From the NCBI GenBank assembly GCA_963662175.1, contig OY759221.1, positions 28,197,027-28,261,026 of the forward strand: a stretch of DNA of 64,000 nucleotides, written 5' to 3'. This DNA comes from Aradus depressus (lineage: Eukaryota > Arthropoda > Insecta > Hemiptera > Aradidae). This document shows, piece by piece, positions 39,401-49,884 of this stretch (the stretch's first letter is position 1; every line of letters begins with the position of its first letter). Both the position numbers and the translations under genes were made by a program. Under the pieces are notes generated by a model. That model worked only from the letters and a program-made list of their open reading frames with translations. It did not search any database and was not told the DNA's origin.

Positions 39401-40089
39401 GGCTCGTTAAGCACAGTGATAGCCGGTCAAACTTTTTTGTGTTACAAAATACCGTCAGATTTCAATCGATAATAACTACGAGACTAATAATGCGATAACA
39501 ACGGTTGAGGTTACAACGGATAGAGCATGTCTGTACGTGTTTGTTTTGCCTGTGACGTTATCGGGCTAGTGTGGGCGCCGGCGGATGATTGTTGCGAATT
39601 AGCGTTGTATAAAATTAGAAATTAATGTAGCGTGATAACGCGTTTAGATAGGACGTTGATTCGGGTGTCATTGTAAAGAGCTTGAAGAGCACTACTAGAA
39701 CTCAAAGTGAAACAATAAAAATATTTGCCGAAATATTTGTAAAAATCGGTATTAAATTGAAAATTGCAAAAAATTAAAGATGTCTCATATGAATCTTAAA
39801 TATGCATGGAATTATAGAAAACGCAAATCAAAGGAATGCTCGCATCAAAAGGAATTTAAAAAACCTAAAAAGTCTAGTGCCGAGCAAATGCAAGAGCTAC
39901 GGCAGCATCGAAAAGAAAATGAAAAATGATTTTATCCCGACGTTTTCACGGAAAATCTACGGCGTGGACCTTGACTACGCCTTAATGTTTTTTTTCATTA
40001 GTTTTTTCCACATCCCTTCCATATTTCTACCATTTTTCAACAATTTCTTATTTTTTCGGGTCAAAGATCTCATAAGTTGGACTGCATGC
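39401..40089 (+). other. Unassigned element with a 49-codon basic frame
   Basis: A 49-codon frame from ATG 39780 to TGA 39929 encodes a lysine-rich peptide: MSHMNLKYAWNYRKRKSKEC, then SSAEQMQELRQHRKENEK. The SSAEQMxxxRxxRKENE string resembles the short repeat seen in several arthropod transposon proteins, which I state from memory of the style and not from a match. GACGTGAAAACGTC at 39413 and 'cgacgttttcacgg' at 39938 face each other, perhaps element ends. Upstream 39500-39640 is CpG-rich for this window. Confidence 0.4.
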
Positions 40090-40252
40090 TGATATAGCTC
40101 GTGTACTTCCCCAGCACAAATTCATCAATTAAGTTTTCGCTCTCCCTCTAAAACTAATTGACTGTATTGGTCATTACAATCAATGCTTCAAATATAAACT
40201 GCGCAGGTAATGAGTATAGATGTATATTTTACTTCCGCAACTAAACGATGTA
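40090..40252. repeat. Family A fragment
   Basis: 'gtacttccccagcacaaatt' and 'tctccctctaaaactaattg' are the family's first block. It holds the target of the next insertion. Confidence 0.6.
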
Positions 40253-40267
40253 TAGGGAGACCTTTTA

Positions 40268-40676
40268 GGATTAGGGTTAGGATTAGGATTAGGGTTATAG
40301 ATGCTCAACATGAAGGTCATAAGCATCTAAATACTTAGGGATGGAGACAGATGCATATCCATACATATGCACATACACACACATATATACACACATCAAT
40401 ACATATATATACACATATACAGACATACATCCATATACATATATATACACTTTTTTTTTTTTTTTTTACGTATTATTATAGCTCGTCCATTAGTTTCGTG
40501 TCACTAAAAAAGTCTATTGTTCTCTGGAGTGCCTCTCGGTGGTTGCCCAGGGCTGCTGGCAGTGCTCTGGTGATGCCTCTCCTGGCCAGCTCTTCCTGAT
40601 AGAGTGGACACTCCTCCAGGATGTGCCGCACCGACAGATCCTCCTCACACAGTTCGCACTTCCTGGCTTGCTCTCT
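40268..40676 (-). mobile_element. 5'-truncated non-LTR retrotransposon with 15-bp TSD
   Basis: The minus strand opens inside the C-terminal domain: RKCELCEEDLSVRHILEECP, then LYQEELARRGITRAL, ending KLMDEL with TAA at 40476. The CxxC...H...C finger matches I/R1/LOA-type ends. A poly-A tract (poly-T at 40451-40467) is followed by a TATG-type microsatellite and a run of CCTAAT/CCTAAC units. The target 'tagggagacctttta' is repeated at 40253-40267 and 40677-40691, so the telomere-like run is inside the insertion. Confidence 0.82.
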
Positions 40677-40691
40677 TAGGGAGACCTTTTA

Positions 40692-41374
40692 TATGGACAA
40701 TTTTATAATTTCAATTGAAAATTATTTCAATCTAAAATTACTTTCAGACAAAAATTATTTTCAACCAAAAATATCACATTATGAAGGCTGTTCCGCGACA
40801 CACACATTTTTTTCCTCCTGTATCATAATTATGACTTTTATTAATACAAACAATGGCAGGTAATGGCAAAGTATAGATCCATATTTTGAAGTTTGCCTCA
40901 GGAATGTGAACTTGTTTTCTTCCACAAGTCACGTACCATTGTAATTATAAAAACTCCTCCAGCCAGCAGAAACTGGTAATTGTGTTGAAGTCACGATGTT
41001 ACGGGTCCCCCCTTAGCTGAGGCATTGGGGGCAACGAACAAACTCCAACACAGGTAATAACCTTCCGTGAGCCTCATTGGCATGGGGTCGTGTCTTTCTG
41101 TGAGACTTTGGAATGTGATTGGTTGGCTATAATGAGATGTATGCACTCACAAACCAGAATTTTACAACCAGGGATTTTATTATATATATGTATTGTAGCG
41201 TTCTATATGACCGTACATGGTTTTAAAAAAGGAAAAAGGAACGAGGAGAGGGGACTGGGTACAGTCAATCATAACCACGCCCACCTTAGTGGAGAAGGTT
41301 ATGCAGAGGTTACAATGTTATACTATATTAAATGAAAAAATTAATTGTGTAGTGATTTTTAATATAAAAAAAAA
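40692..41374. other. Unassigned, possibly single-copy sequence
   Basis: No repeat of this window is seen here. Around 40960-41110 the sequence is less A/T-rich and has 'tgattggttggctataatga', a CCAAT-like context, but no frame. Possibly ordinary intergenic DNA. Confidence 0.3.
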
Positions 41375-41660
41375 AACCGAGGCCCTTAGTTTATTTTATC
41401 TGGGAGGTAAAATAAACTTAAGCACGCCGTCCTTCGGATGGGACGTTAAGCGATGGTCCCGAGCCTGTACGATGTCAGGTACTCGTTAAAGACCCCTACC
41501 CTAGATGAATAAAAATTTAGGGTAGGCAAAATATAGGACTCCCATAGTAGAGTCGGGCTCATGTCCACCAGAGTGACGAAAGAGCGCTCTGGTAGTAGGC
41601 GAAATGACCTCGTAGTTAAAGCCCGGGCATGAGTCATAAAACCTAACCAAACCAAACCTA
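41375..41660 (+). mobile_element. SINE, 5'-truncated
   Basis: Begins after the B box and ends 'cataaaacctaaccaaaccaaaccta', a tail in which the CCTAA units have become ACCAA. It is otherwise close to the reference copy. Confidence 0.85.
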
Positions 41661-42299
41661 TAAAAAAAAAAGTAAAAATAAAAAAAATAATCAAGAAATA
41701 TTGTAATAAAAAAAAAAGTAAGTGCACAAAAAGAAGAGGCAGTGCGAAAAACTGACCCATCATATGGGGTTTTGCATAAAAAATGGCGAAAGCGATATTC
41801 CGCAACGTGAAGGGAGTAGTTGTTCAGATAGAGAGAGAGTTGGTGGTGGAAGTCAGAGCGGAAAGTGAACATGTGTTAGTAGTTGGAAGTTATAGTTAAA
41901 TGAATGTGGAAAGACAGTGAGTATCCCCGACGATCCAGGTGAGGTCTGTCCAGAAGTAGAGAGAGAAAAAAAGAAAAAAAAAACAGATGAAATGAACTCG
42001 GACTGCGACCCGATGCCGAAATTTACCATGTGAAACCTCTATTAAGGCAACACCACAGACCCAATCCAGCCTGAGTACTACATCATGCAGAGTCGTACAT
42101 CATGCAAGTTTTGATATTTTTTTATTATGGCCATTTTTTTATTGATGTTTTTATTGTTTAGAAAGTAAGTTACTAACCCTATAAAAAAAGTGTTAATAAA
42201 TCATTGCGTTATAAAAAAATGTAATTTTGTATATTGTCATCTATTTATAAACCGGATAAATTCTCTGTTGTTTTTTTTTCAATAACGTTAAAAAATTAA
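41661..42299. other. Unassigned
   Basis: Purine-rich to 41970, then A/T-rich. 'ccgacgatccaggtgaggtc' at 41919 resembles a splice donor but has no supporting frame. Confidence 0.3.
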
Positions 42300-43110
42300 A
42301 ATGTGAACGGAAAATTACATGAAGTAAGAACCGTTACAGTATATATCGATGTGTTCCAGTCAAAAGGCCCTAACCCACATAAGGTTAACTTTATAGGAGA
42401 AAGAAAAAACTGTTTCACTATTAAACAAACCAAGTTGGCTTTCCACATTAGTTTAATTGTAATTTTTAAGAATCTTTTCTGTTACATAGAACAATTATTT
42501 TTCATCAATACTTGCATCTCTTTACAAGAAATAACAGTAAATTGAACCACTTTGTTGATTAGGGCCTTTGTCACCTTGTAGCAACGGGCCCTGTCTCATA
42601 ATGTGAACTGCCAAAAGCCCTAACCTATTGGTTAGGGCTTTTGGCAGTTTTTGAAAGTCCCGAATGTTCAAAACAAAAGCCCTAACCCATTTCTGTCATT
42701 GGTAAAATAAAAAATTACCTTTTATTAAATTAATATTTAACAAAAAACCGATTAGGGCGCTAGATTTAAATGAAACGGATCAATCAACAGCATCAAACTA
42801 GTGGGATAGGGCACTTGGACTGGGGGATAGGTCTTTTGATCTCTCAAATGATTTAAAGTTTTGTGAGAGTATGTGGGTTAGGGCCTTCAAATTGAGGGTT
42901 AGGGCCTTTTCCCTGACATTTTGCAATGCCAAAAGCCCTCCAATTTCTAATTTCCTATTTTTATAAATTTTGTTAAAAATTATTACAAAATGGAGTTAAC
43001 AGAAATGTGCGGGATAGTCAATAGTGTGGGATAGGGCCAAACCATGAAAATCTCAAAAATTGAGGGATAGCGCCTTTTGCCTGGAACGCATCGATATATA
43101 TATACATATA
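42300..43110. repeat. Region of repeated GCCCTAA / TTAGGGC motifs
   Basis: At least a dozen variants of 'aaaagccctaac' or 'ggttagggcctttt' occur in both orientations (about 42368, 42561, 42612, 42630, 42681, 42751, 42805, 42885, 42897, 42934, 43029, 43065). The spacing is irregular. No frame accompanies them. Confidence 0.7.
42606..42649. repeat. Perfect 20-bp hairpin
   Basis: AACTGCCAAAAGCCCTAACC and its exact complement flank the 4-base loop TATT. It is built from two facing copies of the regional motif. Confidence 0.95.
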
Positions 43111-43299
43111 TACAGTATAATCCCTGAGGCATACAATACCTATGTTTCGTTTATTAACTTAAAATCCATAATTTTATTGTGTGTTTTATCTAATTATCTA
43201 TTGTTCGTTACCTTTATACGTATGTAGTATTAAATATATAAGCAAATTAAATTTTCTATATGTACCTACATACATAATTATAATGAAGTTTTTGTTTTT

Positions 43300-43381
43300 T
43301 TAACTCTCCTCAACGGACACCCTTCCGCAACGGACATTTTTCTTGGTTCCGTGACTGTCCGTTGCAGAGGGGTTTTACTGT
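43300..43381. mobile_element. pogo/Tigger-like terminus
   Basis: In complement the sequence begins CAGTAAAACCCCTCTGCAAC and repeats the 'gtccgttg' word twice more, the doubled terminus design of Tigger elements. The other end was not located, though it could lie on the far side of the GCCCTAA region. Confidence 0.6.
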
Positions 43382-44044
43382 TTATTTATATATACAGGGT
43401 GTATCGCAAGCAGATGACAATACTCGGGGGGGTGAATGCCCCACTCAAGTACGCTAAGAAACCGGGGTAATAAAAATCCGTTTCAACTTAGTGTAGAAAT
43501 AAATGAGATTTTAAATTTTTTTACGATAACCACGTTTTTTTTGCAAAATGTCCGTAAATATCACTTTTTGGTTAAGGTAAAGTGAAATCTGACTACACTG
43601 TCGTAATCTACGCTAAATTTCCTAATAGGTGACATGTTTTTTGACATGAAAATCGAAAAGAATAAAATAGGAGGCTAACGTTTATTTCAAAATGAACACC
43701 TGTTTAAATTTTTTGGCAAAGTTTCAGTTTACCGTAATTTGTTTTCTCCATTTGCTAGGATGTTCCAAATTCACCAAAAGTTAGCAAAAATATGGCTCTT
43801 TAAAAATACCTAATGTTGTTCTCTTTATTGTCGACCATAGCCGGAATGAGACAGCAGAAAATATGAAAAACATGGGTAAACCTAACATACACAAAGCGAG
43901 ACTTTTTATAAAATTAACTAATTCATTATTTTAAAAAAATTGAAATTATTACATTAATCATTCAGAGATAAAAAATGTTTTGTACTGTACATTGTTTTGG
44001 AAAAATTATAACAATTGCTGAAACAGACCTCCATGTTCTCACAA

Positions 44045-44225
44045 TTGACTCCTCGTTAGAACGGATGTGGTGGCCCGTTGAATCTCAAGCCTGTTTGTTC
44101 CCATTTCCTCACAAATCTCTTGAATTTTCGCGATTAATTGGTCCCCATCATCAATAGATACGCTGTACATACGGGACTTAAAGTGCCCACACAAAAAAAT
44201 CTAATGGCGCCAGGTCAGGACTCCG
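44045..44225 (-). pseudogene. Mariner transposase C-terminal remnant
   Basis: Downstream of the helix-turn-helix frame the minus strand carries ARSPDLAPLDFFVW, the block that holds the third catalytic aspartate in mariner-type enzymes. After a one-base frame change come HFKSRMYSVSI and LIAKIQEICEEMGTN, ending with a stop. The first two catalytic aspartates are absent because the middle of the gene was deleted. Confidence 0.7.
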
Positions 44226-44236
44226 AGCCAGTCATC

Positions 44237-44569
44237 TCACAGGTCCATACCGTCCAATCCACCTTCCACAACGCGCCGGGTGCTCGTGGACGAATCATTG
44301 TCAAACCGCTCTAAAATATCATCGACATCCCTTCGTGGTCGACCGGCATAATTAGCAGGTTGTCTTGGAATCGAACCAGTTTCTCCCATAATCCGATAGG
44401 CATTTTCTATAGTTCGCCGATCCGGCCATCTTTGTCGATTTGGGAATAGATTACGGTAAATTTGTTCTGCTAGCAGACCGTTGCCTCCAGCAGTCCCGTA
44501 AGCATAAATCATGTCTATGTATTCCCGCGCTGTGTAAAAAACCGGCATGATTCTCTTAGACTTAGACAA
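44237..44569 (-). CDS. DUF4817-type helix-turn-helix protein, transposase N-terminus
   Basis: The 110-codon frame begins MSKSKRIMPVFYTAREYIDM and continues AGGNGLLAEQIYRNLFPNRQ, then RTIENAYRIMGETGSI and AGRPRRDV. This is the DUF4817 helix-turn-helix seen at the N-terminus of insect mariner-like transposases; it would bind the element's inverted repeats. The frame then runs out of register (EGGLDGMDL, stop), so no catalytic domain is fused. The protein might still bind DNA and repress transposition, but this is only inference. It lies between the two long inverted arms. Confidence 0.75.
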   Translation of the reverse strand: MSKSKRIMPVFYTAREYIDMIYAYGTAGGNGLLAEQIYRNLFPNRQRWPDRRTIENAYRIMGETGSIPRQPANYAGRPRRDVDDILERFDNDSSTSTRRVVEGGLDGMDL

Positions 44570-45468
44570 CCGAATCTTTGCACAAAACTGTTTATTGGAT
44601 TTAATAATGTTTACATTAGCTAATACGTCTAACGTTTGTTTTCAGTTTCAAAATCCATTGAACAGATTAGGATTATTTTTATTTTTTTTACTCTCTAATC
44701 GTCGACAGAAGCCAACATTAGGGAAAACAAATATAACTTTATTTATTCAGAGAAAATAATTAATTAATATTTCAGAGAATAATAGTAATTTGGTGAATTT
44801 AGAACATCCTAGCGAATGGAGATAACAAATTACGGTAAATTGAAAAGTTGCCAAAACATGTTATAATTTTTTCAACACAATATACAGTACAAAACTTTTT
44901 TTATCTCTGAAAATAATTTCAAATTTTTTGAAATAATGAATTAGTTAATTTTATAAAAAGTCTCGCTTTGTGTATGTTAGGTTTACCCATGTTTTTCATC
45001 TTTTCTGCTGTCTCATTCCGGCTATGGTCGACAATAAAGAGACAACATTAGGTATTTTTAAAGAGTCATATTTTTGCTAACTTTTGGTGAATTTGGAACA
45101 TCCTAGCAAATGGAGAAAACAAATTACGGTAAACTGAAACTTTGCCAAAAAATTTAAACAGGTGTTCATTTTGAAATAAACGTTAGCCTCCTATTTTATT
45201 CTTTTCGATTTTCATGTCAAAAAACATGTCACCTATTAGGAAATTTGACGTAGATTACGACAGTGTAGCCAGATTTCACTTTACCTTAACCAAAAAGTGA
45301 TATTTACGGACATTTTGCTAAAAAAACGTGGTTATCGTAAAAAAATTTAAAATCTCATTTATTTCTACACTAAGTTGAAACGGATTTTTATTAACCCGGT
45401 TTCTTAGCGTACTTGAGTGGGGCATTCACCCCCCCGAGTATTGTCATCTGCTTGCGATACACCCTGTA

Positions 45469-45721
45469 TAGTCATTTCAAAGATGGAGCTTCTTTATCTA
45501 CTTTATCAATTTTGACCCTCTGGTAAGTCACGGCCTAGGTGAAGTATAGTTCGAATAGATATTGATTTGGTTTATAAACCAAGTTTCGATCATATAACAA
45601 ACGAACCCATTCTAAATAATATATATTTTGATGTCGAAGGGTAGTATAATGAACTGGCCAGCAGAGCCGACCACCCAAAAATACACCGGAAGGCGTGGGG
45701 GGGGGGGGGGGGGGTGTTGAG
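45469..45721. other. Unassigned, with a poly-G tract
   Basis: A run of G interrupted once lies at about 45698-45713. Nothing else is recognised. Confidence 0.4.
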
Positions 45722-45729
45722 GTGACTCC

Positions 45730-46699
45730 TAGGGTTCTATCGATACCACCGAAGTATAGATACTTTTACTCATGAGTAGTATCGAATAAAACTTTCGATA
45801 CTACCCAAGTATCGAATAAAAAGTAGTGACACCTACACATATCGATTGAATCTAGTACTTCGTTATAATTAATTTTAAACCATGTATAATATATATATAC
45901 CTATATAATAATAATAATAAACACAATACAATTTGAAAGATATAGGTAAATGAGATATTGTAGTGGGCATAAGAAACAAATAAATCAAATCGAATAAGAT
46001 AAAATTATATTAATAAAAACATACTGAAAATAATAATAAGCCTTATAGAATAAACATACAATTTATTTTTACTAAGTATATAAAACTGCTGAAGACTATT
46101 CGTATTTCGACAATATTTCGCTATTTTAAAACACTTTTTGCAAGTCGCTGAGATCGAATCGTTCTTAGTGTAATAAATCCACACTTGCGCCGTAGGACAA
46201 GGCATTATAATATGTAATTGACAAAATGGAATGTAAAAATAAAATAAATAATGAAATCGTAATCATGTTCACGGTTCTCTTCAAAATTGAACAAACGTAT
46301 ATCTTCATAAACGATAAACCAATTAATGTAAATAAGGTAAGAAATAAGGACGCATCATGCAGACTGCGTGATGACATCACTCATGAGGTTATCACCATCG
46401 ATATATACGAGTATCATTTGTCCGTGGACCGGAATTTGAGTTCAGTGTTTAACTGCAAAAACAAATAAAAGAAAATTGTCAGAAATTAAACGGTGAACGA
46501 TTTTGACTAATTGAAAAATTTATATAATTTTTTTTAATTGTAGAAATTTGAAACGAGTACTTTGAATCGATATAAGTAATATCTATTCGATACCTTTTTG
46601 GTATCGAAAGAAAAGTATCGATACCAAGTATTTTTGGTATATTATATGGATAAAAGTATCGATACTTTACTTGTATTTACTTGTATCGATAGATCCCTA
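45730..46699. mobile_element. hAT-type MITE, best-defined copy
   Basis: The ends are TAGGGTTCTATCGATACC and, in complement, TAGGGATCTATCGATACA, a clear inverted repeat of about 17 bp. The TSD is 'gtgactcc' at 45722-45729 and 46700-46707. It is 970 bp long, A/T-rich, without transposase. The subterminal TATCGATA words and 'taatatctattcgatacct' are shared by all four copies in the window. Confidence 0.95.
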
Positions 46700-46707
46700 G
46701 TGACTCC

Positions 46708-47164
46708 CTTGGCTTTAGCTGGATAGATTGGAGACTGGTTTTCTTTCACTGGCGTTGTCCTCTGCACTCTGTTTCTGCTTCCTTTTTGTCAATATATATC
46801 AAACCCCGAGCGAGCTGGGTAGGGCACACTCGTTGGACCAATTGTATTAAAAGATTCCAACTAGCTGCCCCTCAGTCCAGAGATGCTGAGGGAGTAAGAG
46901 CCGATCAGGCGTCAGCTGACCCTACGGGCCCTGTAACACGCCGGACGCTCAACAGCCCCGGACAGCACCCGCGCTCGCCATGGGTCTAAAAAGGTTTAGG
47001 GACAGTGGCGTGATGGTAGTGTCACCTAGTAACTTAAAGGTGAACTACCATCACGGGAAATCACATTTGATTGGGTAAGTTTTTCTAGTTGTTCTCGGCT
47101 CGTGCGAAAATGTCAAGGGATGAGAGTTGGTATCAATTTATATATTTTTTTCCCCCAATCTCTA
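46708..47164 (+). other. Less A/T-rich stretch with hairpin, unassigned
   Basis: A 67-codon frame from 46786 reads WVGHTRWTNCIKRFQLAAPQ and ends at 46989. The style is reminiscent of a non-LTR element but is not diagnostic. A hairpin follows at about 47010-47055: 'cgtgatggtagtgtcacct' faces 'aggtgaactaccatcacg' with one bulged base. Confidence 0.35.
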
Positions 47165-47820
47165 ACAAGTAACCTATAGGCGAAGTTAAGTAATCGTTCA
47201 GAAATTCGATTTTGAATGTTAATCAGAATTTCATGTTTTTCATCCCCCTGATTTCGAAAATTAAAAGAAAAGTTATCGGTGAAACACCAGGTATGTACTT
47301 CCCCAGTACGGGCTCCCTACCCTCGTCCTTATAGGGTTTTGAATTTAAATATAAAATTGCATGTCGATACAGAGTTTTTGTGTTAAGCCTCTTCTCTAAT
47401 CCCTATTCCCTTTGGCCGATTTAGCTGAAAATCCGTAGGTGTCGTCCTTATGTGGTTTAGGATACACGCGTGAATTTTCGTGTCGATATATTAATTATTT
47501 TTCACAGACAGAACATTTTCGATTCGAGTGGTCGGATAACATAAAATTCCGGTGAAAAGTCAACATCGAATTTCTGAGTGATTACATAACTTCCCCTATA
47601 CATCAAATAGCTGCGGAAGTAAAAAACTGTGTTTGTGATCACGATAATTCCTTATAAGAATGTATCAACACGAAATTTAGAGGATAGCCAGTTCGTGAGT
47701 AAGTCACCTACTAATTTTCAATTTGGTAGATTGGTTTCAGAGGGAGAGAGAAAACTTAGTTCAGTTATTTCAAGGTGAGGAAGCACATTGGAGATTTACC
47801 GACGATTTTTTAAATAGTTA
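47165..47820. repeat. Family A interspersed repeat copy
   Basis: One of the longer copies. 'agttatcggtgaaacaccag', 'gtacttccccagtacgggct', 'ggccgatttagctgaaaatc', 'ttccggtgaaaagtcaacat' and the end 'gaggaagcacattggag' appear in order. Confidence 0.65.
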
Positions 47821-48025
47821 CTTACTACATGGTCATATCACCTACTACCAGAGCGCTCTTTCGTCGCTCTGGTGGACGTGAGCGCGACTCTACAGTCGCA
47901 GTCATAAATTTTGCCCAGACTTAGTAACCTGAAGCAGGAGGTGTCTTTAACTACTAGATGACACTGCTTAGCGGCCCACCAGAAGGACGGCATGCTCAAC
48001 GCTTTTTCAACTCCCAGATAAAAAG
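47821..48025 (-). mobile_element. Diverged SINE fragment
   Basis: 'tcatatcacctactaccaga' to 'gacggcatgctcaacgctt'. The head and tail are missing. Confidence 0.75.
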
Positions 48026-48390
48026 AAAGTCCAAATGTACTTCAGAACGAATTAATCTGAAATTTCATTTTGAACGAAAGTGTTGAGAAATGAAATGGCA
48101 CTTTATGTGTATTAATAAAAATAATCCATATTATCTTGAGTGAAGGTTTTAACATTGAGGTCGACTTTAAAAATATGTTGTGCAAATGTAATATGACGAG
48201 GGATTGTTTTCAATAAAGATCAGCAAACTATAGGAACTAGATGGGAGTTATTCCAGAAATATCTAACCTTGCTAGGTTGTAAAAACCAAAAATAAATGCG
48301 AAATTATATATTATATAATATTTGTTTTCATGATATAATATTTATTTACATGGTGATTAGATACGTCATAAAAAGTAAACATTATTATTA
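48026..48390. other. Unassigned A/T-rich stretch
   Basis: Contains 'tattatataatatttg' repeats. Nothing recognised. Confidence 0.3.
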
Positions 48391-49575
48391 TTTTTTTTTT
48401 CGTTTATTTAAGATATAACTGTTGCTGCGGTGCAACTGCATCTCGTTAGATGTACTTATAGATGTGGTTGAGAGGATGGCCACCCAGTGGTAGGTCCTCG
48501 GAAAAACTCGGGACAAAAATTAAATCTAAAAAAATCTTAATTATTAGGACTAAAAATAAATAAATTAGGGTAGGTTAGGTTTTATGACTCATGCTCGGGC
48601 TTTAACTACGAGGTCATATCGCCTACTACCAGAGCGCTCTTTCGTCTGGTGGACATGAGCCCAACTCTACTAGTCCTAAATTTTGCCTACCCTAAATTTT
48701 TATTCACCTAGGGTAGGGGTTTTTTAACGAGTATCTGACATCGTACAGGCTCGGGATCATCGCTTAACGTCCCATCCGAAGAGCGGCGTGCTTAAGTTTA
48801 TTTTACCTCCCAGATAAAATAAACTAAGGACCTCGGTCGGGTTTCGAACCCACGATCTTGAGCTCAGAAGACAAGCACGCATACCACTGAGCTATCGGCG
48901 CCCTCAGTAAATAAAGTATAATAAAATAAATAAAAAGGAATTGAAAGACAACTTTGATGGATAGGTAGTAAGACAGGTAATAAAAGTAAAGGAAAATAAT
49001 GTTGAAAAATATTAATAAGGAAGATTATTCAAGGTATAAGTCGCCTTCTCTTCAACCTTCGTGGTGGGTTATGGAGTAAGTGTTGTGAAGATAATGTACG
49101 TATTTCTGGTTTTGTATGTGTGTAATGTCTGCTAAAAAACCGTATGTAAGTAGTTTGTGTTGTGTCGAGTATTGTTTGTATCATGAGATCGTTACGAAAA
49201 GTTCTGTTGTTTATGTATGGTGGGCACTGTGTTATCAGTCTGAGATTGGATGTTTTTGCTGAACCGTATATCTGTGAACCGTATGTTCATAATGGTCTAA
49301 GTAAGTAAGTGTAACAGTTCCTTTTTTGTGTCATGTCTAATTTTGATCGTCTATTTAGAAGTCGGTAGAGTATTTTGAGTCGACGGTTCAGCGTGTTTCA
49401 TGTGTGAGGGTTCCATGAGGGTCTTGGATCTTTTGTCAGTCCTAGGTATCGTACAGTATTAGTTTGAGGGAGGGGCTTGTAGATAGAAAGGGCGAGGCAT
49501 GTTTCTCGTCGAAGTGTAAATGTGATGTGCTGTGATTATTGTGTATTAAGTTTAGTATAGATGGTGTTGTAGTAT
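48391..49575 (-). mobile_element. Jockey-like family 1 copy, deleted, with SINE inside
   Basis: The 3' UTR words 'gtggtaggtcctcgg' and 'aaggaattgaaagaca' and poly-T at 48391-48400 match the copy at 49885. The SINE at 48568-48905 sits in the UTR. The coding part (49030-49575) parallels the C-terminus of 50239-51225 but has several deletions and no open frame. Confidence 0.75.
48568..48905 (-). mobile_element. tRNA-derived SINE nested in a Jockey-like 3' UTR
   Basis: A full-length minus-strand copy with perfect B box (GGTTCGAAACC) and tail AAACCTAACCTACCC. The A-box region reads TAGCTCAGTGG. The flanking A/T-rich UTR makes the TSD ambiguous ('taaataaa' on both sides). Confidence 0.88.
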
Positions 49576-49585
49576 AAATACAGGA

Positions 49586-49707
49586 CAACGTCCCATCTGA
49601 AGGACGGCGTACTCAAGTTTTATTACCTACCAGATAAAAAGCTAAGGGCCTCGGCAGGGTTTTGTTTAAATAGGCAAGCGGCTACCTCTGAACCATAGGC
49701 GTCCTCT
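49586..49707 (-). mobile_element. SINE fragment
   Basis: Head half: 'aacgtcccatctgaaggacg' to 'ccataggcgtcctct', with internal deletions. Confidence 0.7.
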
Positions 49708-49884
49708 CATTGATAATATAATTTAAAATTAAGTAGATTGCGTCCCTAAATTATTGCACATCGATATCATGAGCTGATATTTTATGGTACACAATATCGA
49801 TATTTTGTTTTCGATACGCTTCTCTGATGAGAATCGGTGTTATAAAATAACGCCTTCTAACTGAGAATTCTATTGTTCATTTAC
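49708..49884. other. Unassigned
   Basis: Contains 'tatcgatattttgttttcg', without further resemblance to the hAT MITE. Confidence 0.3.

Larger units (their letters stand above)
43395..45466 (-). mobile_element. Mariner-type element with ~620-bp inverted repeats
   Basis: The ends are CAGGGTGTATCGCAAGCAGA and its complement at 45466, bounded by TA on both sides (43393-43394, 45467-45468). The inverted arms run to about 44018 and from about 44843 and differ at a modest number of positions. The centre holds a minus-strand transposase remnant with the N-terminal helix-turn-helix and the C-terminal end but not the middle. Within the right arm a 65-bp word ('gaacatcctagcgaatggag' and 'gaacatcctagcaaatggag') occurs twice. 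Confidence 0.88.

Noticed and set aside
40268..40298. Interstitial telomere
   Set aside because: Only a handful of mixed TTAGGG/TTAGGA units, enclosed by a retrotransposon TSD, so more likely a retrotransposon tail.
41446..41872. Two overlapping minus-strand frames (119 and 123 codons)
   Set aside because: They run through a SINE; the peptide (PGFNYEVISPTTRALFRHSG) is the SINE read in translation and recurs at other copies.
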